Assembly (NCBI GenBank): GCA_003523225.1
Contig: DPGK01000004.1
Span: 62,001-126,000, forward strand
DNA length: 64,000 bases
Direction: 5' to 3'
From: Clostridiales bacterium
GTDB lineage: Bacteria; Bacillota; Clostridia; Oscillospirales; CAG-272
The first letter of the stretch is position 1, and every line of letters starts with the position of its first letter. The position numbers and the translations under genes are program-made. Of the stretch, positions 25,088-32,659 are shown piece after piece. A model generated the notes under the pieces. The model made no database searches and was not told the DNA's origin. It saw only the letters and a list, made by a program, of their open reading frames with translations.

Positions 25088-26095
25088 ATGAAAGCGTTTA
25101 TCGCCTGCCCTCGCGGCAATAATTTTGATACTTTTTTTCCTCCCGAGAACGTAAGTCTTGCAAATGAGCTGGGGGAGATCGTCTGGTGCGACAGCCATGA
25201 AAAGCTGACGACGGATAAGGTCGCCGAGCGTATCGGCGACTGTGACGTTTATGTCTCTCTCTGGGGGTCTCCGCGGCTTGACAGGCAGATACTGTCCGCC
25301 GCGCCCGGGCTGCGGCTTCACGCGCATCTGTGCGGAACCGTTGTCCCTTACGTCAGCGAGGAGGAATGGGCGGTGGGTATCCGTGTGATCTCCGGAAACG
25401 ATTATTTTGCCCGCTCGGTAGCCGAGGGAACGGTAGCGTACATGCTTACGGCGCTCAGGGATATTCCCCTCTTCGGCTCGCAGCTCAAGGCTCAGAAGAA
25501 GTGGAAAAAGCCCACCGCCCGTAACGAGGGGCTGTGGGGCAAGACCGTTGGAATCATCAGCTTTGGCGCGATAGGGCGTCACCTTGCCGAGTATCTCCGC
25601 CCGTTCGGCGTTAAGCTGCTGATATATGATGTGGTAAAGCTGCCGGACGAGGTGCTTTCGGTGTACGGCGCGCGTCAGGCGGGACTTGAAGAAATATTTT
25701 CCCAAGCCGACGTCATTACGGTACATACCCCGCTTTTCGATGAGACAGAGCATCTTGTAAGCGCGCGGCTTTTGTCGATGATAAAGCCGGGGGCGCTGTT
25801 TGTAAACACCTCGCGCGGGCAGATTGTGGACGAGCAGGCGCTCTGCCGTGAGCTGGCGGACGGTCGCTTCCGTGCGTTTCTTGATGTATTTGAAAAAGAA
25901 CCGCTCCCGGCGGACAGCCCGCTTTATGAGCTTCCGAACGTTTTTATTATGCCGCATATGGCAGGTCCTACGGTCGATCTGCGTCGTATGATAGCGCACG
26001 ATCTCTTGATCGAGAGCGCCGCATTTATAGACCGGGGAGAAGGTCTTAAGGACGAGATAACCCGCGCGCGCGCCGAAAAAATGTCGGTCAGGTAA
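25088..26095 (+). CDS. D-2-hydroxyacid dehydrogenase, phosphoglycerate-dehydrogenase-like
   Basis: A 335-residue NAD-dependent oxidoreductase. The nucleotide-binding motif is VGIISFGAIGRHLAEYL with the acidic LLIYD. The catalytic set is present: Arg in NTSRGQIVDE, Glu in FEKEPLP and His in MPHMAGP. The N-terminal substrate-binding part is divergent. It would interconvert a D-2-hydroxyacid and a 2-oxoacid; glycerate, phosphoglycerate and lactate are all possible. It is monocistronic under its own strong promoter and faces the minus-strand ylbJ. Confidence 0.82.
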   Translation: MKAFIACPRGNNFDTFFPPENVSLANELGEIVWCDSHEKLTTDKVAERIGDCDVYVSLWGSPRLDRQILSAAPGLRLHAHLCGTVVPYVSEEEWAVGIRVISGNDYFARSVAEGTVAYMLTALRDIPLFGSQLKAQKKWKKPTARNEGLWGKTVGIISFGAIGRHLAEYLRPFGVKLLIYDVVKLPDEVLSVYGARQAGLEEIFSQADVITVHTPLFDETEHLVSARLLSMIKPGALFVNTSRGQIVDEQALCRELADGRFRAFLDVFEKEPLPADSPLYELPNVFIMPHMAGPTVDLRRMIAHDLLIESAAFIDRGEGLKDEITRARAEKMSVR

Positions 26096-26113
26096 GACAG
26101 ATCTTGCGCAGAA

Positions 26114-27310
26114 TTATTGCTTTGTTGCCTGACTGTGCGTTCTGACCCTGCGGTCTGCATGTATCCGCTTTATTGCATATGCGGTGAGCGATACGGCGAA
26201 AAGGGCAAGCATGGTGGCGGCAAATATCCTGTATCCGGGTGCGGCTGACGCATAGGCGTATGCCGCGGCAGGGTCGGCACTTTCCGCAAGAGTCGGAAAA
26301 ACCAGAAGCGCAAGATACATAAGGGCGGCTGCAAGCGGGGCTTGGACCGCCTTTGAAATTATATATTTCCGCAGGCGCGGTGTGGTAAGTTCGGATGACG
26401 AGCAAACTGAAAAAACCTGAAGGTGGACCGAAAGCCCCGACCAGCCTGCGGCGGCGGTACACAGCAGTATTCCCGCCGTTTTCGGTGTGACAGCCGACGC
26501 CGCTGCCGCTCCGGAGGTCAGCTCAAACAGCGAGTATACCGCGGCTTCGGTGATCCTTCCGGGCGACAGCCTGGCAAAAAAATGTGAAATACATCCAACC
26601 ACGCATGAGAAAAAAGCAACGTAGGCGCATACGTTAAGCGTCGAGACCGCCGCGGCGGTTATTGAGTCGGAGACGGCGTTCCTCTCCGGCTTTTTGGTTT
26701 CGGAACAAGCCGCCAGAGGCGGCTTGCTTTTTTTATTTTCTTTCGCCGACCGACGGGCAGATATGCTTACGGCAATACCGCAGAGCATCCCGGCAAGAAG
26801 AACGCAGATGTACATTGCCGTTCCAAGCCTGCGGTTTGACCAAAGCGCCGCTCCGACCGCGCTTATCATGAAGGCGGACGAGGGGTAGTTGCAAAAGGAG
26901 ATCAGTCTTTCCGTTTCCTCGCGCGTCATAAGACCGCGGTCATACAGTGTCACTGCCGTCCTGCTTCCGACCGGAAAGCCGCAGACAGTTCCCAAGAGAA
27001 ATGCGCAGCTTCCCGCTCCCGAAAGTCCGAACAGGGCGCGCATGGGACGCTCGAAGATCCGCCCGAGTATCTCTCCGCCGCCGGTTCTGACAAGCAGTTC
27101 GGAAAGCACCATGAACGGGAAAAGCGTGGGTATTACCGCCGAGGTGCAAAGCGTGAGTCCCCGTGTGACATATTTGATCGAGATATCGGGATTGCGAATC
27201 AGCATAGCGATAAAAAAAACACTGATCAGCACAGATATTGCCCGTCTCGGTGACGGTATATATGCGGCGCGGATTTGTTTTCGTTTTTCTGTGACGGTTC
27301 CGGTATTCAT
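26114..27310 (-). CDS. ylbJ: Sporulation integral membrane protein YlbJ
   Basis: A 398-residue membrane protein with about eight helices and the nucleoside-recognition (Gate) fold. The motif GFPVGSRTAVTLYDRGLMTR followed by ISFCNYPSSAFMISAVG is the signature of YlbJ. In B. subtilis ylbJ is made in the mother cell and is needed for spore cortex formation. The ribosome site is GGAGG. It is divergent from yqfC, and a sporulation-type promoter sequence lies upstream. Confidence 0.85.
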   Translation of the reverse strand: MNTGTVTEKRKQIRAAYIPSPRRAISVLISVFFIAMLIRNPDISIKYVTRGLTLCTSAVIPTLFPFMVLSELLVRTGGGEILGRIFERPMRALFGLSGAGSCAFLLGTVCGFPVGSRTAVTLYDRGLMTREETERLISFCNYPSSAFMISAVGAALWSNRRLGTAMYICVLLAGMLCGIAVSISARRSAKENKKSKPPLAACSETKKPERNAVSDSITAAAVSTLNVCAYVAFFSCVVGCISHFFARLSPGRITEAAVYSLFELTSGAAAASAVTPKTAGILLCTAAAGWSGLSVHLQVFSVCSSSELTTPRLRKYIISKAVQAPLAAALMYLALLVFPTLAESADPAAAYAYASAAPGYRIFAATMLALFAVSLTAYAIKRIHADRRVRTHSQATKQ

Positions 27311-27359
27311 GTGCCCTGCCTCCGGTGCATAAAATCTATAAAAGAGTTTTACCTGTAAG

Positions 27360-27386
27360 CGTATGTCCGTTATCTTATTTTATTCA
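27360..27386 (-). promoter_or_regulatory. Candidate sporulation promoter for ylbJ
   Basis: On the minus strand TGAATA (27381-27386), a 15-base spacer, then CATACG (27360-27365). This resembles sigma-E/sigma-G promoters (ATA-type -35 and CATAC-type -10). The gap 27311-27499 holds no consensus sigma-A promoter for either divergent gene. Confidence 0.35.
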
Positions 27387-27499
27387 TCGCCGGGCGGGAA
27401 TATAATTATCTTTCGCTCTGCCTCACGCACCGCCGGACATTGCGGCATTCTTGCTTACGGCTTACAAATTGCATGAGAAAGGCATGGTCATCGCATCAA

Positions 27500-27847
27500 A
27501 TGAAAGAAAAAAACAGAGCGGTGGGAACGCGCGGAAAAAGAAAGGACAAAGGAGAGCGGGTCCCGGTCGCCGAGATACTCAGCCGCAGATTTGATATTCC
27601 TGCCGATCTGCTTGGCGGGGGGCTTACCGTCGAGCTTCGCGGCAGAAACAATCTTTACGTTTCGGGGTGCGAGCAGATACTTTCATATTCCACCGAGTGC
27701 ATCGGTCTTTTGGTTCACGGTGCACAGATGACCGTTACCGGGCGGCGTCTGGTATGCACCACCTATTATAACGCGCAGCTCGGCATTGACGGTGAGATAG
27801 ACGGAATAGTTTTTTCTGATTTTGTCCCGGAGGGCAGCAAAAGATGA
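27500..27847 (+). CDS. yqfC: Sporulation protein YqfC
   Basis: A 115-residue protein of the YabP/YqfC family. After a basic, probably disordered N terminus, the conserved part LTVELRGRNNLYVSGCEQIL and ITGRRL-like MTVTGRRLVCTTYYNAQLGI follows. In B. subtilis it belongs to the sigma-E regulon. The start is uncertain: ATG at 27500 has only GAGAAAGG 17 bases upstream; an in-frame ATG at 27473 is the alternative. The stop overlaps the yqfD ATG by four bases, as in other sporeformers. Confidence 0.8.
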   Translation: MKEKNRAVGTRGKRKDKGERVPVAEILSRRFDIPADLLGGGLTVELRGRNNLYVSGCEQILSYSTECIGLLVHGAQMTVTGRRLVCTTYYNAQLGIDGEIDGIVFSDFVPEGSKR

Positions 27848-29088
27848 AGCTGATCGATTTTTTTGCCGGGGTGTGCCGTTTTTCGGCGGACTGCTCCGAC
27901 TCGGAGCGTCTGCTCAATCTGCTGCTCCGTTCTAAGCTGGTCTACCGGGATTTTTCGGTGTCAGAGGGCAGGACAGTGCTTTTCTGTTCGGAACGTACCT
28001 CCGTCCGACTTGCGGCGCTCTGCAGGGAAGCCGGGATAGAAGTCGAGTATATTCCGGTTTACGGTCTGCCTGCACTGCGCGGGGGGATCCGCCGCAGGTG
28101 GGGGCTGATCGTCGGGGCGGCGGCGGCGCTGATACTGCTGATCCTGGGCGAGAGCGTTATATGGGATGTAAGAGTAACCGGTTGCGGCGATGTTCTTACC
28201 GTAACAGAAGCCGAGGAGATCTTTGCCTCATACGGAGTATACCCCGGCGTTTTCCGGCGGTCGATCGAGGTAGACCGTATTGCTGCCGAGGCTGTTGCCG
28301 CAAGTGACAAGCTGGCGTGGGCGGCGGTGAATATCCGGGGGACTACCGCAGTAATTGAGGTGCGTGAACAGCTTGATCCGCCCAAAGCTCCGCAGGCTGA
28401 GCCGGAGGGGGGCTTTGACGGTGAAAATCTTGTCGCGTCATGCGACGGTCTTGTGACTGAGCTGGAGGTGATAGCGGGCAAGCCGGTCGTTGTGCGAGGA
28501 CAGTCGGTGAAAAAAGGGGAGCTGTTGGTCAGCGGCGTTATTGACAGTACGCGCATAGGCTTCCGTATAACACGGGCGCAAGGTGAGGTGCGCGCCGAAA
28601 CTGCGCATTTTATTGAGGTGGAGATCCCGTATGAATATGAGAAAAAACTGTCGGACGGGCGCGAGTCTCTCGAAATATGGTTGATTTTCTTTTCAAAAGA
28701 AGTAAAAATTTTCGGAAAGGGTGGAATTTTGGGTGATAACTGTGATACAATACGCTCGCGCGACCTGTTGATGCTGCCGGGAGGGAAGGTGGTCCCGGTA
28801 GGGCTGGGACGGATAAGGAGCGTTGGATATACATATGCGCCCGCGACCCGAAGCACCGAAGCCGCCGCTCGGCTGGCGGAATTTGAGCTTTCGCGGCGTT
28901 TGTCCGACATATTGTCGGAGGGGGCGTATCCGGTGCGCAAGACGGTGACCCGCGAGGCGGGTGAGGATGCGTACCGCATCAGCTGTGAGCTTACGTGTGT
29001 CCGTAACATTGCTGTTTCTCAGGGCTTTTTCTTTGAAACGCCGGAGGACAGCGGAGAAAATAACGGAGACAGTGCCGACGGACGCTGA
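27844..29088 (+). CDS. yqfD: Sporulation protein YqfD
   Basis: A 414-residue membrane-anchored protein. The cytoplasmic N terminus (about 1-85) precedes one strong transmembrane helix (about 90-108, WGLIVGAAAALILLILGES). A large extracytoplasmic part begins with a POTRA-like segment (GCGDVLTVTEAEEIFASYGV) and continues with the YqfD-specific beta-rich region (VRGQSVKKGELLVSGVIDS). It is translationally coupled to yqfC. Mother-cell sporulation role is known for the family; molecular function is not. Confidence 0.85.
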   Translation: MKLIDFFAGVCRFSADCSDSERLLNLLLRSKLVYRDFSVSEGRTVLFCSERTSVRLAALCREAGIEVEYIPVYGLPALRGGIRRRWGLIVGAAAALILLILGESVIWDVRVTGCGDVLTVTEAEEIFASYGVYPGVFRRSIEVDRIAAEAVAASDKLAWAAVNIRGTTAVIEVREQLDPPKAPQAEPEGGFDGENLVASCDGLVTELEVIAGKPVVVRGQSVKKGELLVSGVIDSTRIGFRITRAQGEVRAETAHFIEVEIPYEYEKKLSDGRESLEIWLIFFSKEVKIFGKGGILGDNCDTIRSRDLLMLPGGKVVPVGLGRIRSVGYTYAPATRSTEAAARLAEFELSRRLSDILSEGAYPVRKTVTREAGEDAYRISCELTCVRNIAVSQGFFFETPEDSGENNGDSADGR

Positions 29089-29114
29089 AATACCGCAATT
29101 ATCTTCAAAAATGC

Positions 29115-29143
29115 GTGACAATTGCGGCATATTGTGATATAAT
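29115..29143 (+). promoter_or_regulatory. Sigma-A promoter of the phoH operon, overlapped by an inverted repeat
   Basis: GTGACA at 29115-29120, a 17-base spacer, exact TATAAT at 29138-29143. TGACAAT (29116-29122) and ATTGTGA (29131-29137) form an inverted repeat, six of seven positions, filling the spacer; it could be an operator. Confidence 0.7.
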
Positions 29144-29216
29144 ACATTTGGAGTATTATATTTATCCGTCAGCATACTTCTGATATTGAGAGCGCAATGC
29201 TCGGAATTGGATACCA

Positions 29217-30308
29217 ATGGAACAGAATTCTCAAAGAGAACAGAAAATCGTTTACACCGGGTCGGCTGAGCAGACCGCCCGGCTTTTCGGCGCGTTTGAC
29301 GTGAACATGAAGATAATCGAGGACGCTTTCGGCGTTTCGGTACACAACCGCGCCTCGGACAGCGGAGACGGGGATGCGCTTTTCATCAGCGGGGCAACAA
29401 CTGAGGCCGTGAACGCTGCTGCCGAAGCGGTGGAGGCACTGAAAAAAACGTCCTCCGGCATGGGAGAGCTGAGCGAGCAGACGGTGCTTTATATCACGTC
29501 TATGATAAAGGACGGTCACGGTGCGGAGCTTGCCGCTTCCGACGGAAACTGCATCTGCCTTACATCCAAGGGAAAGCCTGTGAAGCCAAAAACCGTCGGT
29601 CAGCGGCAGTATATTGAGTCGATAAGAAAAAATACCGTTGTGCTCGGAGTGGGTCCCGCCGGAACTGGCAAGACCTTTCTTGCTGTGGCGATGGCAGTAA
29701 AGGCTCTGCGTGAAAAGCAGGTAAGCAGGATAATTCTCACCCGTCCGGCAATTGAAGCGGGGGAGAAGCTGGGCTTTCTTCCCGGTGACCTGCAAAGCAA
29801 GATAGATCCCTATCTGCGTCCGCTATATGACGCGCTGTTTGAGATGATGGGAGCCGAAAACTATCAGAGGTGCGTAGAAAAACAGATAATAGAGGTAGCT
29901 CCGCTGGCTTATATGCGCGGCAGGACGCTTGACGATTCCTTTATTATACTCGACGAGGCGCAGAATGCGACGTTTGAACAGATGAAGATGTTCCTGACGC
30001 GGCTCGGAAACGGTTCAAAGGCGGTCGTTACCGGAGATCTTACGCAGACAGACCTGCCCGACGGGCAGAAAAGCGGACTGTGGGCGGCGGTGCATATCCT
30101 TGACGGCATTGAAGATATCGCGATACATCGCTTTACCGAGCGGGATGTGGTAAGGCACAAGCTGGTGCAGAAGATAATTCTTGCATATGACAAGTACGAG
30201 AGAGAAAACGCCCGGCGCGACGCAGAGCGGCGTGAGTCAAGGCGTGAGCCGCCGAAAAAGTATCACCGTCCCGTTCAGACGGGAGAAAAGAAGACCTCAA
30301 AGCTATAA
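29217..30308 (+). CDS. PhoH-family ATPase
   Basis: A 363-residue ATPase. Residues of about 15-75 resemble a KH-like RNA-binding module. The PhoH core has Walker A GPAGTGKT (about 143-150), Walker B SFIILDEAQN and the GDLTQTDLP motif; a basic tail (about 325-363) rich in Arg and Glu follows. Linked by gene order to YbeY and Era, PhoH-like proteins are thought to act in RNA metabolism, possibly as helicases. The ribosome site (GGAATTGG) is weak. First gene of phoH-ybeY-era-recO-mutS2. Confidence 0.9.
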   Translation: MEQNSQREQKIVYTGSAEQTARLFGAFDVNMKIIEDAFGVSVHNRASDSGDGDALFISGATTEAVNAAAEAVEALKKTSSGMGELSEQTVLYITSMIKDGHGAELAASDGNCICLTSKGKPVKPKTVGQRQYIESIRKNTVVLGVGPAGTGKTFLAVAMAVKALREKQVSRIILTRPAIEAGEKLGFLPGDLQSKIDPYLRPLYDALFEMMGAENYQRCVEKQIIEVAPLAYMRGRTLDDSFIILDEAQNATFEQMKMFLTRLGNGSKAVVTGDLTQTDLPDGQKSGLWAAVHILDGIEDIAIHRFTERDVVRHKLVQKIILAYDKYERENARRDAERRESRREPPKKYHRPVQTGEKKTSKL

Positions 30309-30331
30309 AGGTCAGGAAAAGGAAACGGAAT

Positions 30332-30817
30332 ATGAACCTTAAAATAGATTTCTGCAACCGCCAGCGCAAGGAGCAGGTCGGGGACGATCTGCGGGGCTTG
30401 GTAGCCGGGGCGCTTCGCGCGGCATTTGAATATGAGGGACTTGAGGGGGACGCCGAGGTTTCCGTCACCTTTGTGTCCGACGCGGGAATACGCCGTTTCA
30501 ACCGCGAATACCGCGGAATTGACCGCGCAACGGACGTCCTCTCATTTCCGCTTTTTGAGGGCGGGGACGTGGAGGACGCTTTTGACGGCGAGGAGTATCA
30601 GCTGGGAGACGTCGTGCTTTCCCTTGAGCGCGCGCGGGCGCAGTCTGAGCTTTACGGACATTCCTTTGAGCGCGAGGTCGCCTTTCTTTGTGTCCACTCG
30701 GCGCTTCATCTTATGGGGTATGACCATGAGCGCGGCGAGTCGGACGAGCAGGATATGCGCCGCCGTCAGCGCGATATAATGAAAATTCTTGGTCTTGAGG
30801 TATCGTCCGAAGACTGA
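30332..30817 (+). CDS. ybeY: Endoribonuclease YbeY
   Basis: A 161-residue metal-dependent RNase in 16S rRNA 3' end maturation and ribosome quality control. The zinc motif HSALHLMGYDHE has the three ligating histidines (H3xH5xH). RATDVLSFPLFEGG is the conserved strand before it. Length is the family norm. It lies 23 bases after phoH with its own AAAAGGAAACGG site. Confidence 0.93.
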   Translation: MNLKIDFCNRQRKEQVGDDLRGLVAGALRAAFEYEGLEGDAEVSVTFVSDAGIRRFNREYRGIDRATDVLSFPLFEGGDVEDAFDGEEYQLGDVVLSLERARAQSELYGHSFEREVAFLCVHSALHLMGYDHERGESDEQDMRRRQRDIMKILGLEVSSED

Positions 30818-30850
30818 CAGGGTACAGACAAACAAAAAGGACACGTTAAA

Positions 30851-31750
30851 ATGAAAAGAACAGCGTTTATTTCAATAGTAGGCAGACCGAACGTGGGAAA
30901 ATCCACGCTTATGAACCGCATTCTCGGCGAGAAGGTGGCAATAGTATCAAGCAAGCCGCAGACGACGAGAGGAAAAATAGTGGGTATTTATACCGTCGGA
31001 GAGGATCAGTATGTCTTTCTTGACACTCCCGGTATTCACCGACCGCAGAACAAGCTGGGGGATGCCATGGTAAAGAGCGCCAAAGACGCGATGCAGGACG
31101 GCGATTGCGTTCTGCTTGTAGTCGATGCGGGGCGTGAAATTTCGCAGGTCGAGCGGGATATCATCGCTTATCTCAAGACCAGCGGTGTTCCGGGCGTGCT
31201 TGCGCTCAATAAGATCGACCTTTACAACCGTGAGATAATTGCAAAAACGATAGCGGCATATGCCGCCGAGTTCAATTTTGACGCAGTCGTACCCATCAGT
31301 GCCAAAAACGGCAAGGCGGTCAATGAGGTGATGGACGAGCTGTCGAAGTTCCTTGGCGAATCCGAATGGTTTTACCCCGACGACATAAGCACCGACCAGC
31401 CATCGCGTCAGTATGCCGCCGAGATCATCCGCGAAAAGCTTTTGCGCACGCTCGACCGCGAGGTGCCGCACGGAATTGCCGTTGTCATTGAGGAATTCAC
31501 CGAGGATGGCGGGCTTATCCGTATACGCGCCGAGATCTTCTGTGAAAAAGCAACTCACAAGCGTATAATTGTCGGCAAGAACGGCGAACAGCTTAAAATG
31601 GTGGGAACCTACGCCCGCGAGGAGCTTGAAAAGGTGTTCGGTAAAAAAGTATATCTGAATCTTTGGGTCAAGGTCAAGGAAAACTGGCGTGACTCAGACG
31701 GGCTTGTGCGCAACTTCGGGCTGTCGGCTGCGGACTCGGATAAAGACTGA
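30851..31750 (+). CDS. era: GTPase Era
   Basis: A 299-residue GTPase for 30S ribosomal subunit assembly. G1 GRPNVGKST (about 10-18), G3 DTPGIH, G4 NKID and G5 ISAKNG are intact. The C-terminal KH domain (about 200-285) with RIIVGKNGEQLKMVG binds the 16S rRNA 3' end. The usual neighbours dgkA and cdd, often between ybeY and era in Firmicutes, are absent here. Confidence 0.95.
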   Translation: MKRTAFISIVGRPNVGKSTLMNRILGEKVAIVSSKPQTTRGKIVGIYTVGEDQYVFLDTPGIHRPQNKLGDAMVKSAKDAMQDGDCVLLVVDAGREISQVERDIIAYLKTSGVPGVLALNKIDLYNREIIAKTIAAYAAEFNFDAVVPISAKNGKAVNEVMDELSKFLGESEWFYPDDISTDQPSRQYAAEIIREKLLRTLDREVPHGIAVVIEEFTEDGGLIRIRAEIFCEKATHKRIIVGKNGEQLKMVGTYAREELEKVFGKKVYLNLWVKVKENWRDSDGLVRNFGLSAADSDKD

Positions 31751-31791
31751 AAAGGACTGACAAAAATCATTATTAATTTTCTGGGGGGAGT

Positions 31792-32631
31792 ATGGAATCG
31801 CAGCGTGATTTTACAACTGACGGACTTGTAATACGCGAATACGACCTCGGTGAGCACGACAAAATGCTCACATTGCTTACGCCCGAATACGGGAAGCTTC
31901 CGGTCATTGCCAAGGGTGCGCGTTCACTGCGCAATAAATATATAAGTCCGTCGCGCCTTTTTACCTATGCAAATTACGAGCTGCACCGCCGCGGGGACAT
32001 GACGTGGCTGCGCTCGGCGGAGGTCATTGAGCCGTTCCCGCAGCTTGAAAAGGAAATAACAAGGCTGTATCTGGCGCAGTATATTGCAGACCTTGCCTTT
32101 GAGCTTAGCGGAGAGGGCGTGGCGGCGGTGGACATACTGCGGCTGACTCTTAATTCGTTTTATGCTGTCTGCCGCGGCGTCAAGGATCAGCGGCTGATAA
32201 AGGGAACATACGAGTGGAGGGCAGCGGGATTTTCCGGATATCTGCCTGACCTTGGTGACTGTCACATCTGCGGCGCGGCGGGTGCCCGAAGCCGCAATGA
32301 CGACGGGATCTGTTATCTTGACGTTATGAACGGTGCGCTTATGTGCGCCGAGTGTGCCGCCGGGAGAATGGATATTGCCTCGGCGCTGCCGCCGGATGCG
32401 ATTCCGTTGGACGAGGACGGCTCGCGCTCAATACTCCTGCCGCTTGGCAGCTCGGTCCTTGCGGCGATAAGATATGTGCTTGAGGCGCTGCCGGAGCGCA
32501 TGTTTGCATTTGAGCTGAAGACCGGGCGGGATCTTGACGATTTTTCAGCCTACGGAAGCACATATATCACACATCATCTTGAGAGAGGCTTTGCCTCACT
32601 TGCACTTTACAACGAGGTTACAAGGCTTTGA
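31792..32631 (+). CDS. recO: DNA repair protein RecO
   Basis: A 279-residue recombination mediator acting with RecR. The N-terminal OB-fold (about 1-80; TDGLVIREYDLGEHDKMLTL) binds DNA, the middle is helical, and a zinc finger CHICGA...CAEC lies near 160-187. Ribosome site GGGGGGAG. It follows era by 41 bases in the same operon, the common order era-recO. Confidence 0.93.
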   Translation: MESQRDFTTDGLVIREYDLGEHDKMLTLLTPEYGKLPVIAKGARSLRNKYISPSRLFTYANYELHRRGDMTWLRSAEVIEPFPQLEKEITRLYLAQYIADLAFELSGEGVAAVDILRLTLNSFYAVCRGVKDQRLIKGTYEWRAAGFSGYLPDLGDCHICGAAGARSRNDDGICYLDVMNGALMCAECAAGRMDIASALPPDAIPLDEDGSRSILLPLGSSVLAAIRYVLEALPERMFAFELKTGRDLDDFSAYGSTYITHHLERGFASLALYNEVTRL

Positions 32632-32659
32632 CCTGTAACGGTACGGAGAAAAAAGAAAA

